Source: CAZSHG01 sp964459995
Lineage (GTDB): Bacteria > UBP14 > UBA6098
Assembly: GCA_964459995.1 (NCBI GenBank)
Contig: CAYWOR010000010.1
Span: 1 to 64,000, forward strand
DNA: 64,000 bases
Direction of reading: 5' to 3'
Under the pieces are notes generated by a model that was not told the origin of the DNA, ran no database searches, and was given only the letters and a program-made list of their open reading frames with translations. Shown here in pieces: positions 51,669 through 60,685 of the stretch; the stretch's first letter is position 1, and each line of letters begins with the position of its first letter. The position numbers and the translations under genes were made by a program.

Positions 51669-52028
51669 GTGCCTAATAACCCTTTTAGAAGACGTTTAGA
51701 TGATGTTAATAAGTTTCTCTTTTTTCTTAATATTCTTTTATTTACTAACAACATCCTTTTAGGAGTTTGCATTTTTCTCTTTCTCAACTTTGTTCAACAC
51801 CCGAATGTTTTTATTTTTTCTTTTTATTTTATTCTCTAATAACCACTTAGTGATTTACTAACATTCCTAACATCCTTATTATTATTACGATCTTTTTCTC
51901 TTTAGAGAATATTTAAAAGAATAACAAAGATTAAATGTCTTCCTTTTAAATTTCGTTTTGGGTTGATTTTTTGAATTGTTCAACTTAAATTGAATTAAAT
52001 ATGAATTTCACTTTTTGTAGGAGGAAGA
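51669..52028. other. AT-rich dnaA-dnaN spacer, possible unwinding half of the origin
   Basis: About 360 bases without a gene, extremely AT-rich and pyrimidine-rich on the plus strand. TTTACTAACA occurs twice exactly (51741-51750, 51854-51863). CTAAYA-type repeats occur at 51673, 51745, 51836, 51858 and 51867. These echo the TTATTAACA motif upstream of dnaA. Its 3' end holds the dnaN ribosome site AGGAGGA. A bipartite origin flanking dnaA, as known in Bacillus and Helicobacter, is a reasonable reading; no single promoter for dnaN stood out. Confidence 0.5.
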
Positions 52029-53162
52029 ATGGAGTTTACCTGTGAAAGAACCGAATTTTTCGAGGTTCTCGGAAATGTTCAAACGGTGATTCCAAGCAAA
52101 TCGGCCCACCCTGTCCTATCGAATGTCCTTATTACCGCGGACAAAGGCAAGGTCCGTATCCTCGGAACGGATATGGATGTTACAATGGAAGGGCTTATCG
52201 AGGCTGAAATTAAAAGCGAAGGAAGCTATGCGCTTCCGGCAAAAAAGCTTTTCGAGCTGATGCGAGAATTGGGTCCCGGTGAAATGAGCTTCAACCGCGA
52301 AGGAAGCAAGATAAAGATTACGCAGGGACTCGGAAGATTCTCTGTAAGCGGGGTGGAGAAACAGGATTATCCCCATGAAGACCTCATGCGCGAAGAGAAG
52401 AAGAGTTTCACGCTCTCTGTCGACGATATTAAAAGAATGCTCGACAAAACCGGATACTCAATTTCGGTCGATGTCGCCAGAATAGCTCTTTCCGGACTCC
52501 TTTTTAGATTTACTGCAGATAAAGCAATTGCCGTTGCAACTGACGGCCACAGGCTGACGCTTCTTAAGAAGGATATTAAAGTTGAGAATATTGGAGAAGA
52601 GGAACTCGACATCCTTATTCCATCCAAAACGGTTAACTATCTCATAAAGATGCTCGGCGAGGGCAAAGGAGATATCGAGATTACAATTGGAACCGGGACT
52701 GTTAGATTCAAAGTGGGGGAGTATATTCTAACAAGTAAGCTCATAACAGAGCGTTTTCCGAATTTCGAGCAGGTTATCCCAAAAGATAACGAAAAGGTTC
52801 TCATTGCAGAAAAGAAGTCTTTTCATTCTGCGGTGAGAAGGGCGGCTGTCCTTTCTAATCCTCTTACGCATCTTCTTAAATTTGATGTCGATGATAACAA
52901 AATTGAGCTTTCAAGCTCCGATTACGATGTCGGCGGAGAAGCTTTCGAGAAAATCATAGTCGATTACAAAGAAGAGCCGATGAAAATAGGTTTTAACTCG
53001 ACCTATTTACTCGAAATACTTCGCCATCTCGACTCTGAAGAGGTGAAAATTCTCATGAAGAATACCCTCGCTTCAGCACTTATAATGCCGCTCCCACAGG
53101 AAGAGGGTGAGGAATATCTGTCCATCCTCATGCCGCTTAGATTGCCGGAGGAAGAGGCTTGA
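52029..53162 (+). CDS. dnaN: DNA polymerase III beta sliding clamp
   Basis: A 377-residue clamp made of three repeated domains (about 1-120, 130-245, 250-377). It encircles DNA and tethers polymerase III and other factors. Recognisable features are MEFTCERTEFFEVLGNVQTVIPSK at the start, LSGLLFRF and AVATDGHRLTLL in domain 2, and the C-terminal ALIMPLP(Q) box near the end. Length is normal. Its stop codon overlaps the recF TTG start (TTGA), giving translational coupling. Confidence 0.95.
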   Translation: MEFTCERTEFFEVLGNVQTVIPSKSAHPVLSNVLITADKGKVRILGTDMDVTMEGLIEAEIKSEGSYALPAKKLFELMRELGPGEMSFNREGSKIKITQGLGRFSVSGVEKQDYPHEDLMREEKKSFTLSVDDIKRMLDKTGYSISVDVARIALSGLLFRFTADKAIAVATDGHRLTLLKKDIKVENIGEEELDILIPSKTVNYLIKMLGEGKGDIEITIGTGTVRFKVGEYILTSKLITERFPNFEQVIPKDNEKVLIAEKKSFHSAVRRAAVLSNPLTHLLKFDVDDNKIELSSSDYDVGGEAFEKIIVDYKEEPMKIGFNSTYLLEILRHLDSEEVKILMKNTLASALIMPLPQEEGEEYLSILMPLRLPEEEA

Positions 53163-54271
53163 TTTCAAAGCTCCGCCTTGTTTCATTTAGAGCCTTCGAC
53201 GAGGCGGAGCTTGAATTCGACGAAGATTTCAATCTTATAAGCGGTGAAAATGGGGTTGGAAAAACCAGCCTTCTCGAAGCAGTAGTCCACTTGGGTTACG
53301 GCAGTTCGCCATGGTCAGGAAAAACTGTCGATGTTATTCGTAGCGGAAGCGATTTCGCTATTATTCACGGTGCCGGCGAGGATCGAAACCAAGACGTTAG
53401 AATTAGAATCAGTCGCGGAGTAAAAAAAGAAGTTTATCTTCGCGAGAAAAGAATTCCGCGAATGTCCGAGCTTCTCGGAGTATTCCCAACAACCGCCATC
53501 GGGCCTCAAGAAATAGAGCTTGTAAAAGGCTCACCCCAAATTCGTCGAAGAATGCTCGATACATCCCTTTGCCAAAAAGATCCAATATACACAGAGGAAC
53601 TTGCACGCTTTAAAAAACTCCTCGCAGATAGAAACTCAGCACTAAAAGGAGTCCGTTCCGGCGAAATGACCGGAGGACATATCCTGATAGATTCAATCGA
53701 CGAAACACTCGCGCCCTCTGCCGCTGTGATAATGGAAAAAAGAGCACTTTTCGTTAGAACCCTTTTCGAAAAAAGCGCTGGAATATACTCTGAGATGACC
53801 GACAAAAAAGGCGGCAAACTCGAAATGGAATACAGACCCACGGTAGAAATCGCGAATAAGGGTGTTGGCGAAATCGAGAAGGATTATTACAACCGCCTCG
53901 CCGCACGAAGAAAACGCGATCTCGATTCCGGAGAAACGGTTCTCGGTCCTCATCGTGACGATATTTTCATCATGAAAGACGGCGAGGAGATGGCTCGCTT
54001 CGGAAGCTGGGGGCAGGCGAGGGCGGCATCGCTGGCTGTTCTTCTCGCATCGACAGAAATAATTAACATCGACACAAAAGCCAAAGCCACGCTCCTTCTC
54101 GACGATTGCTTCGCAGAATTAGACCCCGAAAACACTCGTCGTTTTATCGATATTTCAGTTCGATATGGCCAGGTTCTTCTCGCCTCTCCAAGAGAAATAG
54201 CACCGCCGACCGGAAAAAACGGGGCTGTATTCAAATTCAGCGCTGTTGGAATGATTTGGAGGGAGCGATAG
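53159..54271 (+). CDS. recF: DNA replication and repair protein RecF
   Basis: A 370-residue SMC-like ATPase that helps load RecA at gaps together with RecO and RecR. Walker A GENGVGKT is at residues 29-36, the signature is in GSWGQARAASLAVLLA, and Walker B is LLLDDCFAELDPENTRR. It starts at a TTG overlapping the dnaN stop, with GGAGGAAGAGG as ribosome site. The stop overlaps the GTG start of the next gene. Its place in dnaA-dnaN-recF-gyrB order is conserved across bacteria. Confidence 0.95.
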   Translation: MISKLRLVSFRAFDEAELEFDEDFNLISGENGVGKTSLLEAVVHLGYGSSPWSGKTVDVIRSGSDFAIIHGAGEDRNQDVRIRISRGVKKEVYLREKRIPRMSELLGVFPTTAIGPQEIELVKGSPQIRRRMLDTSLCQKDPIYTEELARFKKLLADRNSALKGVRSGEMTGGHILIDSIDETLAPSAAVIMEKRALFVRTLFEKSAGIYSEMTDKKGGKLEMEYRPTVEIANKGVGEIEKDYYNRLAARRKRDLDSGETVLGPHRDDIFIMKDGEEMARFGSWGQARAASLAVLLASTEIINIDTKAKATLLLDDCFAELDPENTRRFIDISVRYGQVLLASPREIAPPTGKNGAVFKFSAVGMIWRER

Positions 54272-54564
54272 TGGCCAAAGAACACAAAATGGAATCAATC
54301 GGGCAGATTATCAAACGCGTAATAGCTCGCCAAGGAATGGAAAAGGGCATCAAAGAAGGCGAAGTCCTCGCGGAATGGCCGGATATTGTCGGGGAAGCGG
54401 TGGCAAAACATGCCGTGGCGGTAGCAATCGAAGCGCGAATCCTTTTCATAAAAGTTGATGATTCAACATGGCGTAACGAACTGTCCCTTATGTCCGAAGA
54501 AATCAAAGACAGAATTAACTCGCGATTCGATGAAATCAGAGTGGACAGAATCCATCTCATTTAG
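54271..54564 (+). CDS. dciA: DciA-type replicative helicase loader (DUF721)
   Basis: A 97-residue protein with the DciA/DUF721 core: IGQIIKRVIARQGMEKGIKEGEVLAEWPDIVGEAVAKHAVAVAIEARILFIKVDDSTWRNELS spans nearly the whole length. DciA is the ancestral loader that places DnaB on DNA at the origin in bacteria without DnaC or DnaI. The GTG start overlaps the recF stop and has GGAGGGA upstream, although the frame is open further back inside recF. Its place between recF and gyrB is a common genomic setting. Compared with longer DciA proteins it has no extended C-terminal tail. Confidence 0.85.
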   Translation: MAKEHKMESIGQIIKRVIARQGMEKGIKEGEVLAEWPDIVGEAVAKHAVAVAIEARILFIKVDDSTWRNELSLMSEEIKDRINSRFDEIRVDRIHLI

Positions 54565-54619
54565 TATATTAATAAGTTATTAAAGCGATTTTCACGGTTT
54601 TCGACTTGAGGTGAACCGA

Positions 54620-57049
54620 GTGGCAAAGAATGCAGATAGAGTATATGACGCGAGTTCGATTAAGGTTCTCGAAGGGCTGAGTGCGGTCCGGAAACGTCCG
54701 GCAATGTATATCGGCTCGACTGGGGCGGCGGGCTTGCACCATCTTGTTTACGAAGTCGTCGATAACTCGATCGACGAAGCGCTTGCCGGTGAATGCGATA
54801 ACATAAAGGTTACCATCCACGCCGAAGGCTCCGTTACAATCGAGGACAACGGAAGCGGAATTCCTGTCGATATGCACCCAACTGAGCACATCCCAGCCGC
54901 GCAGGTCGTCATGACCAAACTTCACGCCGGCGGAAAATTCGATAACAACGCCTACAAAGTCTCCGGTGGTCTTCACGGTGTCGGCGTTAGTGTTGTTAAC
55001 GCACTTTCAGAGCATCTCGAACTGATTGTGTGGAAAGAAGGCGATGTTTATCGCCAGAATTATGTCCGCGGTGTCCCTCAGGACGAGCTTACAAAAGAAG
55101 GTAAAACCACCAAACGCGGAACCAAGGTTACCTTTACCCCGGACAAAGAGATTTTCGAGGATACAAATTTTTCCTTCGACACTCTCTCTTCACGCCTTCG
55201 CGAGCTGGCATTTCTCAATAAGGGAATTACCATATCCATCAACGATGAACGCGATATAGAGGGCGAAACCACACCGCGCGATAATGTTTTCCATTACAAA
55301 GGCGGTATTGCCGAGTTCGTCGAATATATCAACGCCGCAAGACAGACTATCGGCACAAAACCCTTCTATTTCGAGAAAGAAGCCGACGGAATCACAATAG
55401 AAATCGCGATGCAGTTCAACGATAGCTACAACACAACTCTATACACCTTCGCGAACAACATTAACACAGTTTCCGGCGGAACACACGAGACCGGCTTCAA
55501 ATCCGCTCTTACAAGGGCACTGAATAACTATGCCAAAAGTATCGGTCAGGTAAAAGACGAAAGCCAAGCGATTACCGGAAATGATGCCCGTGAAGGCCTC
55601 GTCGCAGTGGTTTCTGTGAAAATACCGAACCCGCAGTTCGAGGGACAAACTAAAGCAAAACTCGGTAATTCAGAGGTTAAGGGTATCGTCGATAGCCTCG
55701 TTTATGAAGAATTCATGGCCTACCTCAACGAACAACCGGCGATTGGTAAACTCATAGTTTCAAAAGTCCTCAGCGCTATGCATGCGCGTGAAGCCGCCAG
55801 AAAAGCTCGAGAGCTTGCACGAAGGAAGACCGCACTCGACACTGCCGCCCTTCCCGGAAAACTCGCAGACTGCCAAAGCCAAAAACCGGAAGAGTGCGAG
55901 ATATACATAGTCGAGGGAGACTCGGCGGGTGGAAGTGCCAAACAGGCTCGCGATAAAAGATTCCAGGCCATCCTGCCACTTAGGGGGAAAATTCTGAATG
56001 TCGAAAAGGCAAGATTCGACAAAATGATCAAGAACGAAGCCATTCGCACGCTTATTACCGCAGTGGGATGCGGCATCGGCGATGAAGATTACGACGTTGA
56101 AAAATTAAGGTATCATAGAATCATAATCATGACCGACGCCGATGTTGACGGCGCCCACATTAGAACCCTACTGTTGACATTTTTCTTCAGGAATATGCAG
56201 GATATTATCGACAGAGGGTTTCTTTACATCGCACAGCCGCCGCTTTACAAAGTGAAATATGGCAAAATGGAGCAATACATCCTCGATGAGGACAAAATGA
56301 ACCGCTTCCTCATCGAGCGAGGATCGGAAGCGTTAATTCTCGTGGGCGATGATGGCACACAGCTAACCGGCAAACGTCTCGAAAGATTTCTCGATAACAT
56401 TACCCGGTTCGGAAGGATTAGCGGGTTTTTCCTCAGACGTGGTTATCCGCGTGATGTTGTCGAGACACTCGCCCTTGTCGAAGGCCTCGATTTTGAAGCC
56501 CTCAAAGACCAGCTTCGTGTAATCGACATCCTCGGTGAATTATCGAAACGCCTGCGTCATCTTGGCTACGAAGTAAACTATCATACCGAACTCGACGAAG
56601 AGCACTCCGGTTGGCGCGGAATTGTAGAATACGAGAAACGAGAAATTCAGGGCGATTTTTCGATCGATTTCGAGCTTCTCGATTCTCCCGAATATAAAGA
56701 GCTGAAAAAATCGACAATACCACTGACTGATTTCGCCAGACTTCCCATCACAGCCGTATATGAGGAGAACATCGAACAGTTCGACCGCTATGGCGACATC
56801 CTCGATTTCGTCTTTCAGGCGGGGCGCAAAGGCACAAAGATACAGCGCTACAAAGGTCTCGGTGAGATGAACCCGGAACAGCTCTGGGACACAACAATGA
56901 ACCCGGAACAGCGAAGGCTTCTTCAGGTGCGAATGGAAGACGCGGCGGCCGCAGATGTCATATTCTCCACGCTCATGGGCGACAGTGTCCCACCGCGGAG
57001 AGCTTTTATCGAGGAGAACGCCCTCGACGTCCGAAACCTCGATGTTTAG
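54620..57049 (+). CDS. gyrB: DNA gyrase subunit B
   Basis: A 809-residue type IIA topoisomerase subunit that supplies ATP hydrolysis for negative supercoiling. The GHKL ATPase has VDNSIDEALAG, DNGSGIPV and GGLHGVGVSVVNAL; the transducer follows; the TOPRIM domain has EGDSAGGSAKQARD, LPLRGKILNVEKAR and MTDADVDGAHIRTLLLTF. The C-terminal QRYKGLGEMNPEQLWDTTMNP is diagnostic. Length suggests the E. coli-like insertion is present. GTG at 54620 is chosen over GTG at 54611 because TTGAGGTGA (54606-54614) is an excellent Shine-Dalgarno just ahead of it. Confidence 0.96.
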   Translation: MAKNADRVYDASSIKVLEGLSAVRKRPAMYIGSTGAAGLHHLVYEVVDNSIDEALAGECDNIKVTIHAEGSVTIEDNGSGIPVDMHPTEHIPAAQVVMTKLHAGGKFDNNAYKVSGGLHGVGVSVVNALSEHLELIVWKEGDVYRQNYVRGVPQDELTKEGKTTKRGTKVTFTPDKEIFEDTNFSFDTLSSRLRELAFLNKGITISINDERDIEGETTPRDNVFHYKGGIAEFVEYINAARQTIGTKPFYFEKEADGITIEIAMQFNDSYNTTLYTFANNINTVSGGTHETGFKSALTRALNNYAKSIGQVKDESQAITGNDAREGLVAVVSVKIPNPQFEGQTKAKLGNSEVKGIVDSLVYEEFMAYLNEQPAIGKLIVSKVLSAMHAREAARKARELARRKTALDTAALPGKLADCQSQKPEECEIYIVEGDSAGGSAKQARDKRFQAILPLRGKILNVEKARFDKMIKNEAIRTLITAVGCGIGDEDYDVEKLRYHRIIIMTDADVDGAHIRTLLLTFFFRNMQDIIDRGFLYIAQPPLYKVKYGKMEQYILDEDKMNRFLIERGSEALILVGDDGTQLTGKRLERFLDNITRFGRISGFFLRRGYPRDVVETLALVEGLDFEALKDQLRVIDILGELSKRLRHLGYEVNYHTELDEEHSGWRGIVEYEKREIQGDFSIDFELLDSPEYKELKKSTIPLTDFARLPITAVYEENIEQFDRYGDILDFVFQAGRKGTKIQRYKGLGEMNPEQLWDTTMNPEQRRLLQVRMEDAAAADVIFSTLMGDSVPPRRAFIEENALDVRNLDV

Positions 57050-57070
57050 CAAACAAAACGAAAGAGCGAA

Positions 57071-57859
57071 ATGAAAAGAGCATTATTAACCATATGTATT
57101 CTTACTATTATCTTCTCCTTCGCGTGCGGCCGGTCTAAGGTTGTTCATTACGAAGAGTCCCGTATTACCTCTATGGCGTGGGCTGGAGATACTCTTATCG
57201 CCTATTCGCGAATTCAGGAGACCGGTTTTATCGCCGGTGGGATACGGAGAAACGCGAAATTCTCTGTAGAACTTTGGATAGCCAAAGTAGATCCGGTTCT
57301 CGGCAAGCTAGACACAAACTACCGCCTGCGCGAAATCTCAGCCCCCTTCGGTAAAATAGAGTTCTTCCCCGGCGGCGAAGATCTGCTTTATGCCGCCAAA
57401 GATGGCGTTTGGAAGGTGAATCTTCGCACCACCGAAAGTAAGACCTTCTTCACCCACCCCGCTTTCCGCGATTATCCGGTCGAGATAAATGTAGGCCCCG
57501 GAGAGGATTATGTGGCTATTGTTGTCGATGCAGAAGGATTCCCCGGAACAGAGGAACTGCTCGATCTTTTCATGGTCGAAACGAAAACCGGCAACCTCGT
57601 TTTCCATACCGATTCGCTTCGGGACGCAAGAAGCTTCGCATGGAACAGCCACGATTGCGTTAGTTACATCGTTCCGGACCCGTGGAACGAGGGAGCGTTC
57701 AATATAATGCAGTTCGGCGTGAGCGATTGTTTGATTCTACCCTCGGAAATGACCGAAGAGGAAGTGCTCTGCAACTGTCCGCAGGCCAATCTTTCTCGAT
57801 CGGGAATGTGGGTTGCAGTGGACAACAATGGAAAGCTGAAAATAGAATATAATGGCTGA
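57071..57859 (+). CDS. Predicted lipoprotein, beta-propeller-like
   Basis: A 262-residue protein with a type II signal: hydrophobic residues 5-18 then Cys19 in FSFACGRS. The rest has regularly spaced beta segments with WNSHDCVSYIVPDP, GGEDLLYAAKDGVWKVNL and MWVAVDNNGKLKIEYNG, reminiscent of TolB/WD40-like blades (about four). No family is recognised with confidence. It overlaps uvrD by 8 bases, so an envelope protein is translationally linked to a repair helicase; the functional meaning is unclear. Confidence 0.6.
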   Translation: MKRALLTICILTIIFSFACGRSKVVHYEESRITSMAWAGDTLIAYSRIQETGFIAGGIRRNAKFSVELWIAKVDPVLGKLDTNYRLREISAPFGKIEFFPGGEDLLYAAKDGVWKVNLRTTESKTFFTHPAFRDYPVEINVGPGEDYVAIVVDAEGFPGTEELLDLFMVETKTGNLVFHTDSLRDARSFAWNSHDCVSYIVPDPWNEGAFNIMQFGVSDCLILPSEMTEEEVLCNCPQANLSRSGMWVAVDNNGKLKIEYNG

Positions 57860-60038
57860 AACCAAAGAAGGGCGGACACGTTTCGCCACGGAACTTAATG
57901 ATAAGCAATGTGAGGGGGTCCTCGCCATCGAGGGCCCCGTTCTTGTTCTTGCAGGCGCCGGAAGCGGCAAAACCCGTCTATTAACTTACAAAATAGCACA
58001 TCTTATTCTCGAAGTAGGCATCGACCCGGGTTCGATTCTCGGCGTTACATTCACAAATAAAGCCGCCGGAGAGATGAAAGAGCGTATAATTAAGCTCTGC
58101 GGCGAGAGTTTATCGGGAATTTGGCTTGGGACATTCCACGCCATTTGTGGGAAAATCCTTCGCCGCGACGGCCACCTCGTTGGACTTAAGGAAAACTACA
58201 GCATTTACGACACCGACGACCAAAAGCGCCTTATGCGCGATATAATCGCCGACTTAGGAATCGACCCGAAGAAATACAGTCCCCGCGAGATTCTCGCATG
58301 GATATCGAACAAAAAGAACCGCCTTTACAATGCCGAAGATTATCATACCGGCGCAATCCGTGGCAAAGACAAAGAATTCGCCGCGCTTTGGGTCGCTTAT
58401 CAGAAAGCCCTTCGCGCAAATAACGCCGTCGATTTTGACGACATGATCAATCTCGTGGTCGAACTGTTCCAAAAACACGAAGTTGTTCGAAAATACTATT
58501 CGGACAAATTTCAATATGTCCTTGTCGATGAATTTCAGGACACGAACAAATCTCAATATGAATTCATTCGCGCGATAATCGACGGAAAAACGAACATCAC
58601 AGTTGTCGGCGACGATGACCAGTCAATTTACGGCTGGCGTGGCGCCGAAGTCCGCAACATCCTCGATTTTCCTAACGACCACGAGCAGACGACCGTAATC
58701 CGCCTCGAAAGAAATTACCGCTCCACCGCGAATATCCTTAAAGCCGCAAGCTGTGTGGTCTCCAACAACAAATCTCGTCATGAGAAAACCCTTTGGACAG
58801 AGGATTCTCCCGGCGACTCCATCAGCCTTTGGGCGGTGCCGGACGAATACGCCGAAGCGAAAACAGTCGCGGAATCGATTCAAAAAGAGCTTGACGATGG
58901 CGTTTCAGCCTGCGAGATAGCTATTCTGTATCGCGTCAACGCACATTCGCGCCTTCTCGAAGATGCCCTTCGCAAAGCGGATATCCCCCACGTAATAGTC
59001 GGCGGGATAAGGTTTTACGAGCGCGCGGAGATTAAAGACATCCTCGCCTACCTCAAACTTATCCACAACCCCGACGACGACCTCAGTTTCAAGCGGATTA
59101 TAAACATGCCCAGAAGAGGTGTCGGCACGAAATCCATTGCCACGTTGAAAGAAATCGCCGACAAAGAAGGGCTTAGCCTTTATGAAACCGCTATGACAGC
59201 CGATTTGTCAGGATTCTATTCCGCGTCGAAATCGGGGCTTGCGAGTTTTCTGAACGTGATGGAACGTCTTCAAAGCGTTGCATCGAAAACTGATGTCGGC
59301 GAGTTGATTTCCCATGTGGCGCGCGAATCGGGATATGTCGAGATGCTGAAAGAGGACGGCAGTGTAGAAGCGCGCGCGCGACTCGACAACATTTCGGAGC
59401 TTATTAACTCTGGAATCGAATTCGCGAACACCCATCCCGACGACCCTTCGGTGGCGGCATATCTCGCCGAGACATCGCTAATTTCAGATATCGACCAATA
59501 CGAATCCGACGAGGACTCTGTCAGCCTTATGACTGTTCATTCCGCTAAGGGCCTCGAGTTCGACTATGTGTATATCTGCGGCCTCGAAGAAGGACTTTTC
59601 CCCTTCGGTCGCGCCATGGACGATGAAGACGAGATGGAAGAAGAGCGCAGGCTTTTCTATGTCGCAGTAACTCGTGCGCGGAAAAAGGTGCATTTGTTTT
59701 ATGCCGGTATGCGGCATCGTTTCGGCGAGGAAACGGTGGGTGTTCAGAGCCGCTTCGTCGATGAAATACCGAAAAATCTTCTCGCGACGGAGCTATCGAC
59801 CCGCCGCGAAACAAGACGCGAAGTTTTCCACACGCCAATAACGCCACGCCGACAGAAAACCGAAAAAAGCGGCGCAATATCACCCGGGACGATCATCGAG
59901 CACCCATTTTTTGGCCGCGGAGAGGTTCGTGCGGTAAAAGGGTCTGGCGAGAATGCAGTCCTGACGGTTGCCTTCCCGAAATACGGCCAGAAAAAACTTT
60001 TGGTAAAATATGCCGATCTCTCGATAGTGCGCGATTAA
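57852..60038 (+). CDS. UvrD/PcrA/Rep-type superfamily 1 DNA helicase
   Basis: A 728-residue 3'-5' helicase. Walker A GAGSGKTRLLTYK starts at residue 35; motif II is VDEFQDTN, motif III GDDDQSIYGWRGAEV, motif IV RLERNYRSTANIL, motif V VSLMTVHSAKGLEFDYVYICGLEEG and motif VI VAVTRARKKV. The C-terminal tail ends in a FPKYGQKKLLVKYADLSIV Tudor-like segment as in PcrA, which binds RNA polymerase. It likely works in nucleotide excision repair and replication-conflict clearance. UvrD versus PcrA naming is not separable here. Confidence 0.93.
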   Translation: MAETKEGRTRFATELNDKQCEGVLAIEGPVLVLAGAGSGKTRLLTYKIAHLILEVGIDPGSILGVTFTNKAAGEMKERIIKLCGESLSGIWLGTFHAICGKILRRDGHLVGLKENYSIYDTDDQKRLMRDIIADLGIDPKKYSPREILAWISNKKNRLYNAEDYHTGAIRGKDKEFAALWVAYQKALRANNAVDFDDMINLVVELFQKHEVVRKYYSDKFQYVLVDEFQDTNKSQYEFIRAIIDGKTNITVVGDDDQSIYGWRGAEVRNILDFPNDHEQTTVIRLERNYRSTANILKAASCVVSNNKSRHEKTLWTEDSPGDSISLWAVPDEYAEAKTVAESIQKELDDGVSACEIAILYRVNAHSRLLEDALRKADIPHVIVGGIRFYERAEIKDILAYLKLIHNPDDDLSFKRIINMPRRGVGTKSIATLKEIADKEGLSLYETAMTADLSGFYSASKSGLASFLNVMERLQSVASKTDVGELISHVARESGYVEMLKEDGSVEARARLDNISELINSGIEFANTHPDDPSVAAYLAETSLISDIDQYESDEDSVSLMTVHSAKGLEFDYVYICGLEEGLFPFGRAMDDEDEMEEERRLFYVAVTRARKKVHLFYAGMRHRFGEETVGVQSRFVDEIPKNLLATELSTRRETRREVFHTPITPRRQKTEKSGAISPGTIIEHPFFGRGEVRAVKGSGENAVLTVAFPKYGQKKLLVKYADLSIVRD

Positions 60039-60439
60039 TTAATTTTTGGCGCGCCTTTCTCGATTAGATTCGCTGAGAGCCGGTCTTTGACGCGCTCGAA
60101 GTTCGGTTTAGCAGTAAAACTCGCCACAGATGCCGGTTTTCCGCCGGGAATCTCTTCTACAAGATAATAGTTACGAGTCCCTGCGACAACTCGCGCGTTG
60201 AGGAAGTATTTGTAATACAACTTGTTGTGATGATATACCCAAAATTCCCAAAGCCAGCCCTCTGCACCGATAGTTTTCTTGTTATCGAAAGCGAGGACAA
60301 CATAGTTCTCGACTTTGAACTCTTCGAGAGGCTCCTGTTTGACTTTGGCGGTGATATGTCTGCCATAATATGTTGACGAACACCCACATATAATAACGCC
60401 CATAAATAGTATAACCATAAAGACTTTTGATAATCTCAT
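60035..60439 (-). CDS. Predicted small lipoprotein
   Basis: A 134-residue protein with a type II signal peptide: basic N-terminus, hydrophobic core 6-17 and lipobox IICGC ending at Cys20. The mature part carries KNYVVLAFDNKKTIGAEGWLWEFWVYHHNKLYYKYF-type strands (approximately residues 44-80). No known domain is recognised. It converges on uvrD with a 4-base overlap and diverges from the small RNA promoter. A GGAGAG ribosome site precedes the ATG. Confidence 0.65.
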   Translation of the reverse strand: MRLSKVFMVILFMGVIICGCSSTYYGRHITAKVKQEPLEEFKVENYVVLAFDNKKTIGAEGWLWEFWVYHHNKLYYKYFLNARVVAGTRNYYLVEEIPGGKPASVASFTAKPNFERVKDRLSANLIEKGAPKIN

Positions 60440-60457
60440 TATCTCTCCAAAAAAACT

Positions 60458-60486
60458 TGAAATAAGCGGCTGTGTGTGTATATTCT
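60458..60486 (+). promoter_or_regulatory. Promoter of the candidate small RNA
   Basis: TTGAAA, 17 bases, then TATTCT. The expected start at about 60492 coincides with the first base of the closing helix of the RNA. The region between this and the divergent lipoprotein start is under 20 bases. Confidence 0.65.
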
Positions 60487-60491
60487 AAGCG

Positions 60492-60685
60492 CAAGGACGT
60501 TAAAAAAGATCTCTAACAGTAGATTAATGAAGGATATCCCCGGCCGGTTGAGCGAATTGCCATGACCCCTCGGGCGAGCGAATCACGAAACACCGACGGT
60601 GGTTGTAAATCCCTTTATGTTCCCTTTTGGGGAGATCTATTGGAGTCCTTGTCGCCGGCCGAAAGGCCGGCTTTCTTTATTTCTC
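60492..60685 (+). ncRNA. Candidate rod-shaped small RNA, about 190 nt, 6S-like in outline
   Basis: Bounded by a good promoter and an intrinsic terminator, with no coding frame of note. CAAGGAC (60492-60498) pairs perfectly with GTCCTTG (60645-60651). AGATCTC (60507-60513) pairs perfectly with GAGATCT (60632-60638), separated from the first helix by an 8/6-base internal loop. Inner helices AAGGAT/ATCCCTT and a CACC/GGTG hairpin are weaker. GAGCGAAT occurs twice (60550, 60576). A closed rod of this size with an internal bubble recalls 6S RNA, which sequesters housekeeping RNA polymerase; the match is by shape and size only. No SRP, tmRNA or RNase P signature was found. Confidence 0.55.
60654..60677 (+). 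terminator. Intrinsic terminator of the small RNA
   Basis: GCCGGCC, loop GAAA, GGCCGGC, then TTTCTTT. Seven GC pairs with a stable tetraloop. The T-run lies on the plus-strand side only, so it terminates plus-strand transcription, not recA. It ends on the last codon of the convergent recA. Confidence 0.8.

Noticed and set aside
54106..54270. Extended frame upstream of dciA
   Set aside because: It lies inside recF; the GTG at 54271 has a good ribosome site and the DciA homology starts there.
60654..60677. GCCGGCC hairpin as recA terminator
   Set aside because: On the recA strand no T-run follows the hairpin; the T-run is on the plus-strand side.
60492..60685. SRP RNA, tmRNA or cobalamin riboswitch
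   Set aside because: None of the conserved cores (GGAAG-type SRP loop, tag frame with tRNA-like ends, riboswitch boxes) was seen.
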